Shown here: positions 52,228 to 62,700 of the stretch, one piece after another
How positions within the stretch are numbered: the first letter of the stretch is position 1
How the letters are laid out: every line of letters begins with the position of its first letter
Assembly: GCF_002868845.1 (NCBI RefSeq)
Contig: NZ_PKUB01000006.1
Coordinates: 1-64,000, forward strand
Length of the DNA stretch: 64,000 nt
Source: Desulfuromonas sp.
Lineage (GTDB): Bacteria; Desulfobacterota; Desulfuromonadia; Desulfuromonadales; BM501
Direction: 5' to 3'
Notes under the pieces: model-generated
Told to the model about the DNA's origin: nothing
What the model saw: the letters and a program-made list of their open reading frames with translations, nothing else
Databases searched by the model: none
Translations under genes and position numbers: made by a program

Positions 52228-52926
52228 ATGCTGCGCACCCTCTTTTTCAAGATCATCTTTTATCCCTGGACCCTCTTCGTCATCCTCACCGGCGTGCCCC
52301 TCTCCTTCATCAACCCCGACCTGCTGCACTCCTATTCCCAGTTCTGGGCCCGGGTCTGTCTGGTGCTGGCCGGGGTGCGCCTGGAGGTCACAGGGGAGGA
52401 GCTTCTGGAAAGGGAACAGAGCGTCATCTACATGGCGAACCACCAGGGCAACTTCGACATCCTCGCCCTGATGGCCGGACTGCCCGGCCAGTTCCGCTGG
52501 CTGGCCAAGGAGGAGCTGTTCCGCGTCCCCCTCTTCGGCTTCGCCATGCGCCGCAGCGGCTACATCCCCATCGACCGCTCCGACCGCAAAAAGGCGATCA
52601 GGAGCATGAGCGAGGCGGCGCGGCGCATCGCAGGAGGATCCTCGGTGGTCGTTTTCCCCGAGGGGACCCGCTCCCCGGACGGCAGCCTCCTCCCCTTTAA
52701 AAAGGGCGGCTTCATGCTCGCGCTCCAGTCCCGGGTGCCGATGGTGCCGGTGGCCATCCTCGGCAGCGGGGACATCATGCCGAAGGGCAGCCGCTGGATC
52801 CACCCGGGAACGATCCGGGTAAAGATCTTCCCGCCGTTGGAGACGGCGGACAAAGGCACTCGGGACCGTGAGGAATTGATGGCGGCGGTGCGCCGCCCCA
52901 TCGAAAATGCCCTGCTAGACAGTTGA
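52228..52926 (+). CDS. plsC: 1-acyl-sn-glycerol-3-phosphate acyltransferase
   Basis: 232-residue membrane acyltransferase that makes phosphatidic acid. The N terminus has a hydrophobic anchor (IIFYPWTLFVILTGVPLSFI). Acyltransferase motif I is NHQGNFD (NHxxxxD) near residue 72, and motif III is VVFPEGTRSPDG, with GYIPIDRSDRKKA between. It starts a run of genes with RNase J. The ACGGAG before the ATG is modest. Confidence 0.95.
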   Translation: MLRTLFFKIIFYPWTLFVILTGVPLSFINPDLLHSYSQFWARVCLVLAGVRLEVTGEELLEREQSVIYMANHQGNFDILALMAGLPGQFRWLAKEELFRVPLFGFAMRRSGYIPIDRSDRKKAIRSMSEAARRIAGGSSVVVFPEGTRSPDGSLLPFKKGGFMLALQSRVPMVPVAILGSGDIMPKGSRWIHPGTIRVKIFPPLETADKGTRDREELMAAVRRPIENALLDS

Positions 52927-52944
52927 CAGACGGGACGTGACACC

Positions 52945-54636
52945 TTGAGCAGCGAACCCGGAAAATCGCCCCTCCACCCCGACGCCCTGCGCCTGACCCC
53001 CCTGGGGGGCCTCGGGGAAATCGGGATTAACATGATGGCCCTCGAGTGCCGGGGCCGGATTCTGGTCATCGACTGCGGGCTGATGTTTCCCGAAGCCTAC
53101 ATGCTCGGGATCGACCTTGTCATCCCCGACATCTCCGCACTTGCCGGCCGGGAGAAGGACATCGTCGGCCTGGTGCTGACACACGGCCACGAGGACCACA
53201 TCGGCGCCGTCCCCTTCCTGCTCGAGAGATTGGGCAATCCCCCCGTCTACGCCACGGGGCTGACCCTGGGCCTGCTGCGCAACAAGCTCGAAGAGCACGG
53301 CCTGGCCCGCAGCGCCCGGCTGGAGCAGGTCGCGCCGCGCCAGAGCGTCGAGCTGGGGCCTTTCACCGTGGAGTTCTTCCGCTCCGCCCACTCCATCGTC
53401 GACGGCGTCGGGCTCGGCATCCGCACCCCGGCCGGGCTCGTCGTCCACACCGGCGACATCAAGCTCGACCCCACCCCGGTCGACGGCCAGCCGACCGACC
53501 TGGCCAGGCTGGCCGCCTACGGCGAGGAGGGGGTCCTGCTGCTGCTGTCGGACTCGACCAACGTGGAGCGGGAGGGGCACACTCTCTCGGAGCGGGTGGT
53601 CGGCGAGGCCCTGGCGGGGATCCTCCCCCGCTGCGCAGGCCGCGTGCTGGTGGCGACCTTTTCCTCCAACATCCACCGCATCCAGCAGGTGGTCGATGCC
53701 GCCGTCGCCTGCGGCCGCAAAATCCACGTCACCGGCCGCAGCATGGTCGCCAACATGGCGGTCGCCCGCCAGCTCGGCTACTTGCAGGTCCCCGACGACA
53801 CCCTGATCGGGCTCGGCCAGATGCGCGACCTGGCCAAAGACCAGGTCCTGATCATCACCACCGGCAGCCAGGGCGAACCGCTGTCGGCCCTGTCCCGCAT
53901 CGCCATGGACGACCACCGCCAGATCCAACTGGAGAAGGGCGACTCGGTCATCCTCTCCTCCAAGTTCATCCCCGGCAACGAAAAAGCCATCTCCGACCTC
54001 ATCAACCACCTTTACCGCCGGGGCGCCGAGGTCTTCTACGAAACGACCAGCGAGGTCCACGTCTCGGGCCACGCAAGCCAGGAGGAGCTGAAACAGATCC
54101 TCGCGCTGGCCCGCCCGCGCTTTTTCGTCCCCGTGCACGGCGAATACCGTCACCTGGTCAAGCACGCCCAGCTCGCCCGCTCGATGGGGGTGGCGCCGGA
54201 GAACGCGGTGGTCATCGAGAACGGCCTGCCGCTGGTCCTCTCCGAAAACGGCCTGCGCCTGGAGGACCGGGTGGAAACCGGCCGGGTCTTTGTCGACGGC
54301 AAGGGCGTGGGGGACGTCGGCTTCATGGAACTGCGCGACCGCAGCCATCTGGCCAATCACGGCCTTGTGGTCATCCTGCTGGCCCTCAACCAGACGAGCG
54401 GGCAGATCATCTACGGCCCGGAGCTCTTCACCCGCGGCTTCGTCCCCGAGGAAGAGAGCCAGGAGCTTCTCGACCAGGCCCGCCAGGTCATCTGCGGCAC
54501 CCTCACCGAGCACAGCCTCGCGGCCCTCGCCGACTGGGAGGAGCTGAGGGTGGAGGTCCGCAAGGCCCTGCGCCGCTTCTTCAACCGGACCATCGGCCGG
54601 AGGCCCCTGATCCTGCCCATGGTCCTGGAACTTTAA
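52945..54636 (+). CDS. rnj: Ribonuclease J
   Basis: 563-residue RNase J-type nuclease (5'-3' exo/endo, RNA maturation and decay). The metallo-beta-lactamase core has the HxHxDH motif LTHGHEDHIGAVPF (His80, His82, Asp84, His85), then ADSTNVEREG-like SDSTNVEREGHT and the beta-CASP segment with SGHASQEELK. The C-terminal domain is full length. The start is TTG at 52945 with a weak ribosome site and lies 18 bases after plsC, so coupling is likely. Confidence 0.95.
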   Translation: MSSEPGKSPLHPDALRLTPLGGLGEIGINMMALECRGRILVIDCGLMFPEAYMLGIDLVIPDISALAGREKDIVGLVLTHGHEDHIGAVPFLLERLGNPPVYATGLTLGLLRNKLEEHGLARSARLEQVAPRQSVELGPFTVEFFRSAHSIVDGVGLGIRTPAGLVVHTGDIKLDPTPVDGQPTDLARLAAYGEEGVLLLLSDSTNVEREGHTLSERVVGEALAGILPRCAGRVLVATFSSNIHRIQQVVDAAVACGRKIHVTGRSMVANMAVARQLGYLQVPDDTLIGLGQMRDLAKDQVLIITTGSQGEPLSALSRIAMDDHRQIQLEKGDSVILSSKFIPGNEKAISDLINHLYRRGAEVFYETTSEVHVSGHASQEELKQILALARPRFFVPVHGEYRHLVKHAQLARSMGVAPENAVVIENGLPLVLSENGLRLEDRVETGRVFVDGKGVGDVGFMELRDRSHLANHGLVVILLALNQTSGQIIYGPELFTRGFVPEEESQELLDQARQVICGTLTEHSLAALADWEELRVEVRKALRRFFNRTIGRRPLILPMVLEL

Positions 54637-54672
54637 CCGCAGGCGATCATCCAAACTCAGGACTTTATCCCT

Positions 54673-55464
54673 ATGGACCTTATCCACGCCCTGTTCCTCG
54701 GGACCCTGCAGGGGCTGACAGAGTTCCTCCCGGTCTCCTCCTCCGGCCACCTGGCCATCGCCCAGCATTTCCTTCCGGGGTTCGAGCAGCCCGGGGTGCT
54801 CTTCGACGTGCTGCTCCACGTCGGCACCATGGTGGCGGTGGTGATCTATTTCCGCCGGGAGGTCGGCAACCTGCTGAGTTCTCCCTTCCGCTCCGGCGAG
54901 GAGGCCCGCGTCCACCGGCGGCTCCTGTTCCTGGTGATCGCCGGTTCGGTGCCGACGGCCCTGCTCGGCCTGACCTTCAAGGACTTCTTCGAGGGGTTGT
55001 TCGAGAACATACCGGTGGTCTCGATCATGCTCCTGGTGACCGGGACCCTGCTGTTTCTCTCCGAGCGCTTCCGCAAGGGGAGCCGCCGGGAGGGCGAACT
55101 GACCCTGCACGACGCCCTGGTGGTGGGGACGGTCCAGGGCTGCGCCATCATCCCCGGCATCTCCCGGTCCGGGTCGACCATCGCCGCCCTTCTGATCAAG
55201 GGGGTGGACGGCGAGACCGCGGCCCGCTTCTCCTTCCTGCTCGCCCTGCCTGCCGTATTCGGCGCAGCCCTCCTGTCCCTGAAGGACCTGGAGGGCATCC
55301 CGGCCGGCGAGTTCTCCGTCTACCTGGCGGGCACCGCCGTGGCCATGGTCTCCGGACTCTTCTCCATCCACTTCCTGATGGCGATCATCCGCAAGAAACG
55401 TCTCTTCGCCTTCGCCATCTACTGCTGGCTCGCGGGCGGGCTGTTCTTCACGCTGTCGATCTGA
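54673..55464 (+). CDS. uppP: Undecaprenyl-diphosphatase
   Basis: 263-residue integral membrane phosphatase that recycles the wall carrier lipid and gives bacitracin resistance. The N-terminal motif LQGLTEFLPVSSSGHL (residues about 12-27) and the second motif IPGISRSGSTIAALL (about residues 158-172) hold the catalytic Glu, Ser and Arg. About eight hydrophobic segments. It follows RNase J by 36 bases; only CAGGA is seen upstream. Confidence 0.96.
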   Translation: MDLIHALFLGTLQGLTEFLPVSSSGHLAIAQHFLPGFEQPGVLFDVLLHVGTMVAVVIYFRREVGNLLSSPFRSGEEARVHRRLLFLVIAGSVPTALLGLTFKDFFEGLFENIPVVSIMLLVTGTLLFLSERFRKGSRREGELTLHDALVVGTVQGCAIIPGISRSGSTIAALLIKGVDGETAARFSFLLALPAVFGAALLSLKDLEGIPAGEFSVYLAGTAVAMVSGLFSIHFLMAIIRKKRLFAFAIYCWLAGGLFFTLSI

Positions 55465-55537
55465 GGGTGCCGGGGAGGGGGTTTGGCGCTATTCCCTCTT
55501 GCCATTGCGGGGTCTGCCGCGCTATAAGGTAGAGATA

Positions 55538-57838
55538 ATGAGCGAACAAACCAAACCCTTCTTCCAGGAACATCTCAAAAAGGAAATTGCCGGATTCTTC
55601 CTCCTGGCGGTCGGTGCCTTCCTTCTGCTCTGCCTGGTCTCCTTCGACAACGGCGACCCCTCATTCAACAACAACCTTCACCCTGAGGTGGTGCGCAACT
55701 ACGGCGGCACCGTGGGGGCTCACCTGGCCGACCTGCTCTACCAGATCTTCGGCTTTCCGGCCCTTCTGCTCCCCCTGACCTGCCTGTTGTCATCCTGGCG
55801 CCTGTTCAAGTTCCGGGACATTCGCCTGCCCCTCTACAAGGCCGGGGCCTTCTCCGTGCTGCTCCTCTCCCTGGACGGTCTCATCGCCCTGCGCTTCCGG
55901 GAGGCCACATTATCCGGCCAGACCATCAGCGAGGCGGGCGGCGCGGCGGGACGCCTTCTGGTCGACGCCCTGGCCGACTACATCAACCTCACCGGGGCGG
56001 CAATTTTCCTGACCGTCTTCTTCCTCGTCTCCCTGATGTTGGTCGCGCGCTTCTCCATGGTGCTCTTTCTCGAGGGGCTGCTCGGGCGCTTCGCCGCCCT
56101 GCTCGGGCGCGCCCGCGAGCGGCGCGCCGCCAGGAAGTCCCGGAGAGCCGAGAAAAGGGGCAGAGAGAAGAAGGAGGCCGGCCCGATCATCGTCCAGGCC
56201 GAGACCTTGACCCTGCCCGCCCCTCCCAAGGTCGAGAAAAAGAAGAAGAAAAAAGCGACCGAAGCCGAAATCCAGGAGGCCTTCGACTTCCTGGAACCGG
56301 AGGGGACATACCATCCCCCGTCCCTCTCCCTGCTCGACCACGATGGGGAACCGCCCGTGCCGGTGGACCGGGACGCCCTGACCATGAATGCCCGCATCCT
56401 CAGCAAGAAACTGGAGGACTTCGGGGTGCGGGGCGAGGTGGTGGAGGTCAAGCCGGGGCCGGTGGTCACCATGTACGAGTTCTCCCCGGCCCCCGGGGTC
56501 AAGGTGAACAAGATCGCCGGCCTCTCCGACGACTTGTCCATGGCGCTGAAGGCCCTCTCCATCCGCATCGTCGCCCCCATCCCCGGGCGCGGGGGGGTCG
56601 GCATCGAGATCCCCAACCGCGACCGGCAGACCGTCTACCTCAAGGAGATCTTCGAAACCGGCGAATTCCAGAAGTCGGGTGGCCGGCTGCCCATGGCCCT
56701 GGGCAAGGACATCTTCGGCCACACCGTCGTCTCCGACCTGGCGAAGATGCCGCACCTTCTGGTGGCCGGGTCGACCGGCAGCGGCAAGTCGGTCTCCATC
56801 AACACCATGGTCCTCTCCCTCCTCTACCGCGCCACCCCCCGGGACGTGCGCGTCATCATGGTCGATCCCAAGATGCTCGAACTCTCCATCTACGAGGGCA
56901 TCCCCCACCTCCTGCTGCCGGTTGTCACCAACCCCAAGAAGGCGGCCCTGGCCATGGCCTGGGCGGTCCGCGAGATGGAGCGGCGCTACAAGCTGATGGC
57001 CGACAAGGGGGTGCGCAACATCGACGGCTACAACAAGAAGGTCGCCAAGGAGGAAAAGGAGAAGGAAAAACTCCGGGCCAAGGGGAAGATGGTGGTCGAA
57101 GCGGTTCCGGAACCGATGGAGGACGCGGAGGAACTGCCGCCGGTCCAGATCGAAGAGGGCGAGGAACTCGAGCACGGCCACCTGCCCTACATCGTGGTCA
57201 TCGTCGACGAACTGGCCGACCTGATGATGGTCGCCGGCCGCGAAATCGAGGAGTCGATCGCCCGCCTCGCGCAGATGGCCCGGGCCGCCGGCATCCATCT
57301 CATCCTCGCCACTCAGCGCCCCAGCGTCGACGTCATCACCGGCCTGATCAAGGCCAACTTCCCGACCCGCATCTCCTTCAAGGTCTTCTCGCGCACCGAC
57401 TCGCGCACCATCCTCGACCAGATGGGTGCCGAAGCCCTGCTCGGCATGGGGGACATGCTCTTTCTGCCGCCGGGCACCGGCGCCCTGACGCGGGTCCACG
57501 GCGCCTTCGTCTCCGCGCTCGAGGTGCAGAGGGTCGTCGAGTTCCTCAAAAAGCAGGGCGATCCCGAGTACGACAAGTCGATCCTCGATGCGCCTCCCTC
57601 CGGCGAGGGCGTCCCCGGCGACGACGAGGACGGCTACGACGAGAAGTGGGACGAAGCCGTGGCCCTGGTCGCCGACAGGCGCCAGGCCTCCATCTCCATG
57701 CTGCAGCGCCACCTGCGCCTCGGCTACAACCGCGCCGCGCGAATGATCGAGAAAATGGAACAGGAGGGCATCGTCGGCCCCTCCGACGGAACCAGCCGGC
57801 CCCGCGAGGTGTTCGTCAACCCCGCCCCCCCGCCGTAA
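55538..57838 (+). CDS. ftsK: DNA translocase FtsK/SpoIIIE
   Basis: 766-residue septal DNA pump. The N-terminal membrane region of four hydrophobic segments ends near residue 180. A Lys/Glu-rich linker follows, shorter than in E. coli. The motor domain then has Walker A VAGSTGSGKSVSINT, VMVDPKMLELSIYEGIPHLL and LATQRPSVDVITGLIKANFP. The C-terminal gamma winged helix (SMLQRHLRLGYNRAARMIE) recognises KOPS-type sites. A long charged insert (EKEKEKLRAKGKM) sits between the motor segments. The ATG at 55538 follows AAGGT; the frame is open 13 codons earlier. Confidence 0.96.
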   Translation: MSEQTKPFFQEHLKKEIAGFFLLAVGAFLLLCLVSFDNGDPSFNNNLHPEVVRNYGGTVGAHLADLLYQIFGFPALLLPLTCLLSSWRLFKFRDIRLPLYKAGAFSVLLLSLDGLIALRFREATLSGQTISEAGGAAGRLLVDALADYINLTGAAIFLTVFFLVSLMLVARFSMVLFLEGLLGRFAALLGRARERRAARKSRRAEKRGREKKEAGPIIVQAETLTLPAPPKVEKKKKKKATEAEIQEAFDFLEPEGTYHPPSLSLLDHDGEPPVPVDRDALTMNARILSKKLEDFGVRGEVVEVKPGPVVTMYEFSPAPGVKVNKIAGLSDDLSMALKALSIRIVAPIPGRGGVGIEIPNRDRQTVYLKEIFETGEFQKSGGRLPMALGKDIFGHTVVSDLAKMPHLLVAGSTGSGKSVSINTMVLSLLYRATPRDVRVIMVDPKMLELSIYEGIPHLLLPVVTNPKKAALAMAWAVREMERRYKLMADKGVRNIDGYNKKVAKEEKEKEKLRAKGKMVVEAVPEPMEDAEELPPVQIEEGEELEHGHLPYIVVIVDELADLMMVAGREIEESIARLAQMARAAGIHLILATQRPSVDVITGLIKANFPTRISFKVFSRTDSRTILDQMGAEALLGMGDMLFLPPGTGALTRVHGAFVSALEVQRVVEFLKKQGDPEYDKSILDAPPSGEGVPGDDEDGYDEKWDEAVALVADRRQASISMLQRHLRLGYNRAARMIEKMEQEGIVGPSDGTSRPREVFVNPAPPP

Positions 57839-57898
57839 CAAGGCGCATCGGGAAACTCTCGGGCCAGCCATAACCCTTTCGCCACAAAGGACCGATCG

Positions 57899-59590
57899 AT
57901 GGACAGACTCCGCTCCCTCCTCCAGCGCGTCGACGGCCGCGGCTACAAGGCCTACAAGGACCTTCAGGGGACCTACCGCTTCCCACTCTTTTCCCTCAGC
58001 ATCGACCACGTCCAGGGCGACCCCTTCGCCGCCCCTTCGCGGCTTTCTATCCATGTCCCCGCCGCGACGGCCCTCTTCCCTCCTGAGCTATGGAACTCCG
58101 ACACCCGCAGGATCGCCCTCGAGGACTATCTCGGCCGGGCGACGGCCGCAGCCATCGGACGACACGTGCGCGGCCGGCGGGGCATCGGCAAGAGCGGCGA
58201 GTTCGCCATCTCGACCAGCGGGCAACAGGTCCTGAGGCGCAACGCCGTCCTCGTCTCCGCAGCCGGTGTGGAGGCGCGCCTCACCGTCGGCCTGCCCGCC
58301 GCCGGCCGCACCATCCGCGGCCGGGACGCCGAAGAGATGCTGCTGCAAGAGCTTCCGGAGGTGGTGCAGGCCGCCCTCCTCTGGCAAAGCCTCGATGCGG
58401 CGGAACTGGAACGACAGGTGAAAAGCGCCGAGGACCAGGACTTCCTGCGGAGCTGGCTCGCCGGGCAAAACCTGGTCGCCTTTGTCGCCGACGGCTCGGC
58501 GCTGCCGCGCCGTTCGGGCATCGACGACCGGCCCCTGCCCGACGGCGCCGTTCCCTTTCGCGCCCCCGAGAGCCTGGCCCGCACCGCCGTCCTGCCCAAC
58601 GGGGGAGCGGTCCGCGGCATGGGCGTCCCTCGGGGGGTCACCCTGATCGTCGGCGGCGGATTCCACGGCAAGTCGACCCTGCTCCACGCCCTGGAGCGGG
58701 GGGTTTACAACCACCTCCCCGGCGACGGCCGCGAACGGGTCGCCACCGACCCCACGGCGGTGAAGATCCGCGCCGAGGACGGCCGCGCCATCCACCAGGT
58801 CAACATCGGCCCCTTTATCAGCAACCTCCCCTTCGGCCGCGACACAGAGCGTTTCAGCACCGAAAACGCCAGCGGCTCCACCTCCCAGGCCGCGAACATC
58901 ATGGAGGCCCTGGAGTCGGGCGCCAGGGTGCTGCTCATCGACGAGGACACCTCGGCCACCAACTTCATGATCCGGGACGGGCGCATGCAGCGCCTCGTCA
59001 CCAAGGACAAGGAGCCGATCACCCCCCTGCTGCACCGGGTGCGCGAACTCAGCGATGCCCACGACGTCTCGACGGTCATCGTCATGGGCGGCTCGGGGGA
59101 CTACCTCGAGGTCGCCGACACGGTGATCATGCTCGACAGCTACGAGGCCCGGGACGTCACCGCAGAGGCCCGCGAGGTCGCCGGCGAGAAGCGAGTCGTT
59201 CGCGAGGTCGAGGGGCTCTCCCCCCTCGACGTCTTCGCCCCCCGCACCCCCGCTCCACGCTCCCTCGACCCCTCCCGGGGGCGACGCGATGTCAAGATCG
59301 ACGCCCGGGGCCGCGACACCATCCTCTTCGGCGAGCACGTCATCGACCTCTCCGGGGTCGAGCAGCTCGTCGACAGCGGCCAGACCCGCGCCATCGGCCT
59401 GCTCATCCACCATTACGCCCGCCATTTCGCCCGGCAGGCCCCCGACCTCGTCGCCGGCCTGCGACTGGCCCTGCATGACGTGGAGACGAAGGGCCTCGAC
59501 GTCCTCCCCCCCTGGAAGAGCGGCGACCTCGCCCTGCCCCGCCTGCACGAAGTCGCGGCCGCGATCAACCGGATTCGGACCCGCAGGTAG
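57899..59590 (+). CDS. Predicted ABC-class ATPase (PF09818-type)
   Basis: 563-residue protein of the COG3044/PF09818 kind. It lacks a normal ABC transporter layout. Walker A IVGGGFHGKSTLLHALERG is near residue 250. An ABC-like signature ENASGSTSQAANIMEALESG comes before the Walker B VLLIDEDTSATNFMIRD. The N-terminal 200 residues are the family-specific domain (RGYKAYKDLQGTY). It is soluble and has no membrane partner nearby. Relatives are linked to RNA or nucleotide processing, but function is not established. GGACCG before the ATG; lies 60 bases after ftsK. Confidence 0.87.
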   Translation: MDRLRSLLQRVDGRGYKAYKDLQGTYRFPLFSLSIDHVQGDPFAAPSRLSIHVPAATALFPPELWNSDTRRIALEDYLGRATAAAIGRHVRGRRGIGKSGEFAISTSGQQVLRRNAVLVSAAGVEARLTVGLPAAGRTIRGRDAEEMLLQELPEVVQAALLWQSLDAAELERQVKSAEDQDFLRSWLAGQNLVAFVADGSALPRRSGIDDRPLPDGAVPFRAPESLARTAVLPNGGAVRGMGVPRGVTLIVGGGFHGKSTLLHALERGVYNHLPGDGRERVATDPTAVKIRAEDGRAIHQVNIGPFISNLPFGRDTERFSTENASGSTSQAANIMEALESGARVLLIDEDTSATNFMIRDGRMQRLVTKDKEPITPLLHRVRELSDAHDVSTVIVMGGSGDYLEVADTVIMLDSYEARDVTAEAREVAGEKRVVREVEGLSPLDVFAPRTPAPRSLDPSRGRRDVKIDARGRDTILFGEHVIDLSGVEQLVDSGQTRAIGLLIHHYARHFARQAPDLVAGLRLALHDVETKGLDVLPPWKSGDLALPRLHEVAAAINRIRTRR

Positions 59591-59770
59591 GCGGACGAAG
59601 ACCTGGCCGGTGGCGCGCCCGCCTCCTCCCCGGGGCCATTTCGGCAGCGCCCTCCCTCACCCTCGAAGTCCGCTCCCGGCCTCACGCAACAATTTACCGC
59701 CCCTCCCCCATTGCATCCCCTCCCTTCTGAGGTAACTTTTTAATAAGAACCCGTCGCCTCGGGAGGATCC

Positions 59771-62700
59771 ATGAAAATCGTGAAATGGTTCGGGGGTGGG
59801 CTGCTGATACTGGCGGTCCTGGTCCTCGGCTTTGCCGCCTTCGGGCTCCCATCCCTGGTCAAGACCCAGGCTTCCGCCTGGGTCAAGGAGAACACCGGCC
59901 GCGAACTGGTCATCGAGCGGCTCGCCGTCAACCCCCTGCGCCTGTCCGTCGAGGCGGACGGGGTGCGCCTTTCCGAAGCCCAGAGCGAGGAGGTCTTCGT
60001 CTCCCTGGAGCACCTGCGGGTCAACCTCAGCGCCAAGTCCCTCCTTCAACGCGCCCTGATCCTCAGCGAAGTCCTCCTCGACGGCCCCTCCGTACAGGTC
60101 GTCCGCCTGCGGGAAAAGGTCTTCAATTTTTCCGACCTCCTCCCCCCGCCCGGCCCGGAGGAGGACCAGACGGCGAAGGAAGCCGGAGAGCCCTTCCGCT
60201 TCTCGGTCAACAACCTGCAGGTCACTGGCGGTGCCGTCACCTACCTCGACCGCACCCTTTCTCCGGAAAAGCGCCACACCGTGCGCAGGCTCAGCCTGGC
60301 CGTCCCGTTCTTCGGCAATGTCCCCTATCTCGCCGAGCGATACATCACCCCGGCCTTCAGCGCGATGATCAACGATTCCCCCGTCGCCTTCGGGGGGCGC
60401 ATGAAGCCCTTTGCGCAAAAGGTGGAAGTCGCGGTGAACGTCGACCTGCAGGACCTCAACCTCCCCTTCTACCTGGCCCACCTCCCGGTGGAATTGCCGG
60501 TGAAGCTCAAATCGGGGCGACTGGCCACGGATTTTGAAGTGGTCTACCGGGTCACCGAAACCGAGAGGCCGGAGTTGGAAATCGAGGGAACGGCGACCTT
60601 CACCGGCCTGTCGGCTCTCGACCGCACCGGCCAGAAACTGGTTTTCCTGCCCTTTATCCAGATTCCCGTCAAACCCTCCCGGGTGCTGGAAAGGGAACTG
60701 CACATGGGAGAGGTGGCCGTCTACGACCTGGAGGTCTACGTCGCCCGCGACGACGCCGGCTCTTGGAACTTCGCCCGTCTGACCGTCCCGGAACAGGACG
60801 CGGCGGCCGTCGCCGACAAAGGGGAAGCCCCCCCGCCTTTCCTGGCCACCATGAAAGGGCTGCGCCTTCGCGAGGGCCGACTCTTCTTCGCAGACGCCCA
60901 GCCTTCGGGCGGATTCGCCACCAAAGCCCGGGAACTGACCCTGGACGTGGGCCCCCTCGCCACCGCCGGCGGGGAGAAGACACCCTTCGCCCTCTCCCTG
61001 GAAACCGAGCGGGGAGAGTCGGCCAAGGCCACCGGGGACTTCTCGCTGCAGCCCGTGTCCCTGACCGCCTCGACCGAGATCCGGGGCGTGCCCCTGGCCG
61101 CCTACTACCCCTACATGGAGGCCCTCCTTTCCGCACCGGTGGCAGGGACGGCCGAGGTCCGGGCGAACCTGGCCTTTGACGGCGAAAGCGGGCTAAGGGT
61201 GTCGGCCGGGCAACTGGAGGCACGGAACGTCTCGGTCCCCTTCGGCCCGGATGAGGGTTTCGCCCTGGCGCGCCTCGCCGTCGACGGCGCCGCCATCGCC
61301 GCCGCGGACAACCGTGTAGCGGTGGAGACCGTCTCCCTGGAAGGAGGGGACCTGCGCTTCTCCCGCAGCCCCGAAGGAGAACTCTAGCCCCTGAGCCTGC
61401 TGCGGGAAGAGCGCAAAGGGGAAAAACCGGCGGTTCAAGAGACCGGGGGCGGCCAGCCCTGGGACTACCGGGTCGGCCGGATCGCAGGAGGCGGCTGGCA
61501 GATCGCCTTTCGCGACGAGCTCCCCGGGGGGAAACCGGCCTTCAACCTCTCCGGCCTCGAGTTCGCCCTGGAAAACCTTGCCGGGCCACGGCCGGCCGAA
61601 AGCCCCTTCCGCTTGGCAGCGACCTACGGCCGCCGCGGGGGCGTCGAACTTTCCGGCCAGGCCGTCCTTGCCGAACCGAAGGTCAAGGGAACGATCCGGC
61701 TGAAGGGCCTCCCCCTGCCGGACTTTGCCCCCTATCTGCCGGAGAAGGTGCGGGCCGAGCTGGCCGGAGGCCTGCTCTACGCGACCCTGGAGCTCGACGT
61801 CCTGGCCGGCGGGAAGGAACTGCAGGCGACCTTCGGGGGGGATCTTATGGTCCGCGACTTCCTCCTCCTCGACGGCCGCAGGAGGGCCGACCTGCTGCGT
61901 TTCGGCACCCTGCAGATCGACGGCGTCCGGGGCACAGCGGCCCCCTTCTCCCTGGAGGTCGCCACCGTAGCCCTCAGCGACTACGCCGCCAAGGTCGCCA
62001 TCGACGAGGAGGGGCGCGTCAACCTGCAGGACATCGTCGCCGCCGGGGAAGAGCCTGCGCAGGAGACGCCGCCAGGCGAAGAGGCGGCGGCCGGGCCGCC
62101 GCCCGAGATCAGCATCGGGGCGATCACCCTGCAGGGAGGCACCGTCGACTTCTCCGACCGCCAGGTTCGCCCCTCCTTCGCCACCACCATGGTCAACCTC
62201 GGCGGGAGGGTCAGCGGCCTCAGTTCTGCCCCGGGCACCCTGGCCGAGGTCGACCTGCGTGGCAACTTGGAGAACCAGGCCCCCCTGAGCATCACCGGCC
62301 GGATCCACCCCCTCGGAGAGCCGTTCTTCCTCGACCTGAAAGTGAGCTTTCACGGCATCGAACTCACCCCGACGACCCCCTACTCGGGGACCTTCCTCGG
62401 CTACACCATCGACAAGGGCAAACTGGACCTGGACCTCGCCTACCGGGTCGAGGAGAAAAACCTCGAGGCGCGCAACAAGGTTTTCCTCGACCAGTTCACC
62501 CTCGGAGGGCGGGTGAAGAGCGAGAAGGCAACGGGCCTGCCGGTGAAACTGGCCGTGGCCCTGCTCAAGGACCGCAGGGGAGAGATCCGCCTCGACCTGC
62601 CGGTGACCGGGCGCACCGACGACCCCAAATTCAGCATCTTCTCAGTGGTGCTGAAAATCCTCAAAAACCTGCTCGTCAAGGCCGCTACGTCTCCACTCGC

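Noticed and set aside
53046-55532. Very long ORF (828 codons) on the plus strand
   Set aside because: It is in another frame across RNase J and uppP, which are clearly homologous to known families; the product is Arg/Pro/Gly-rich as expected of a shadow frame in GC-rich DNA.
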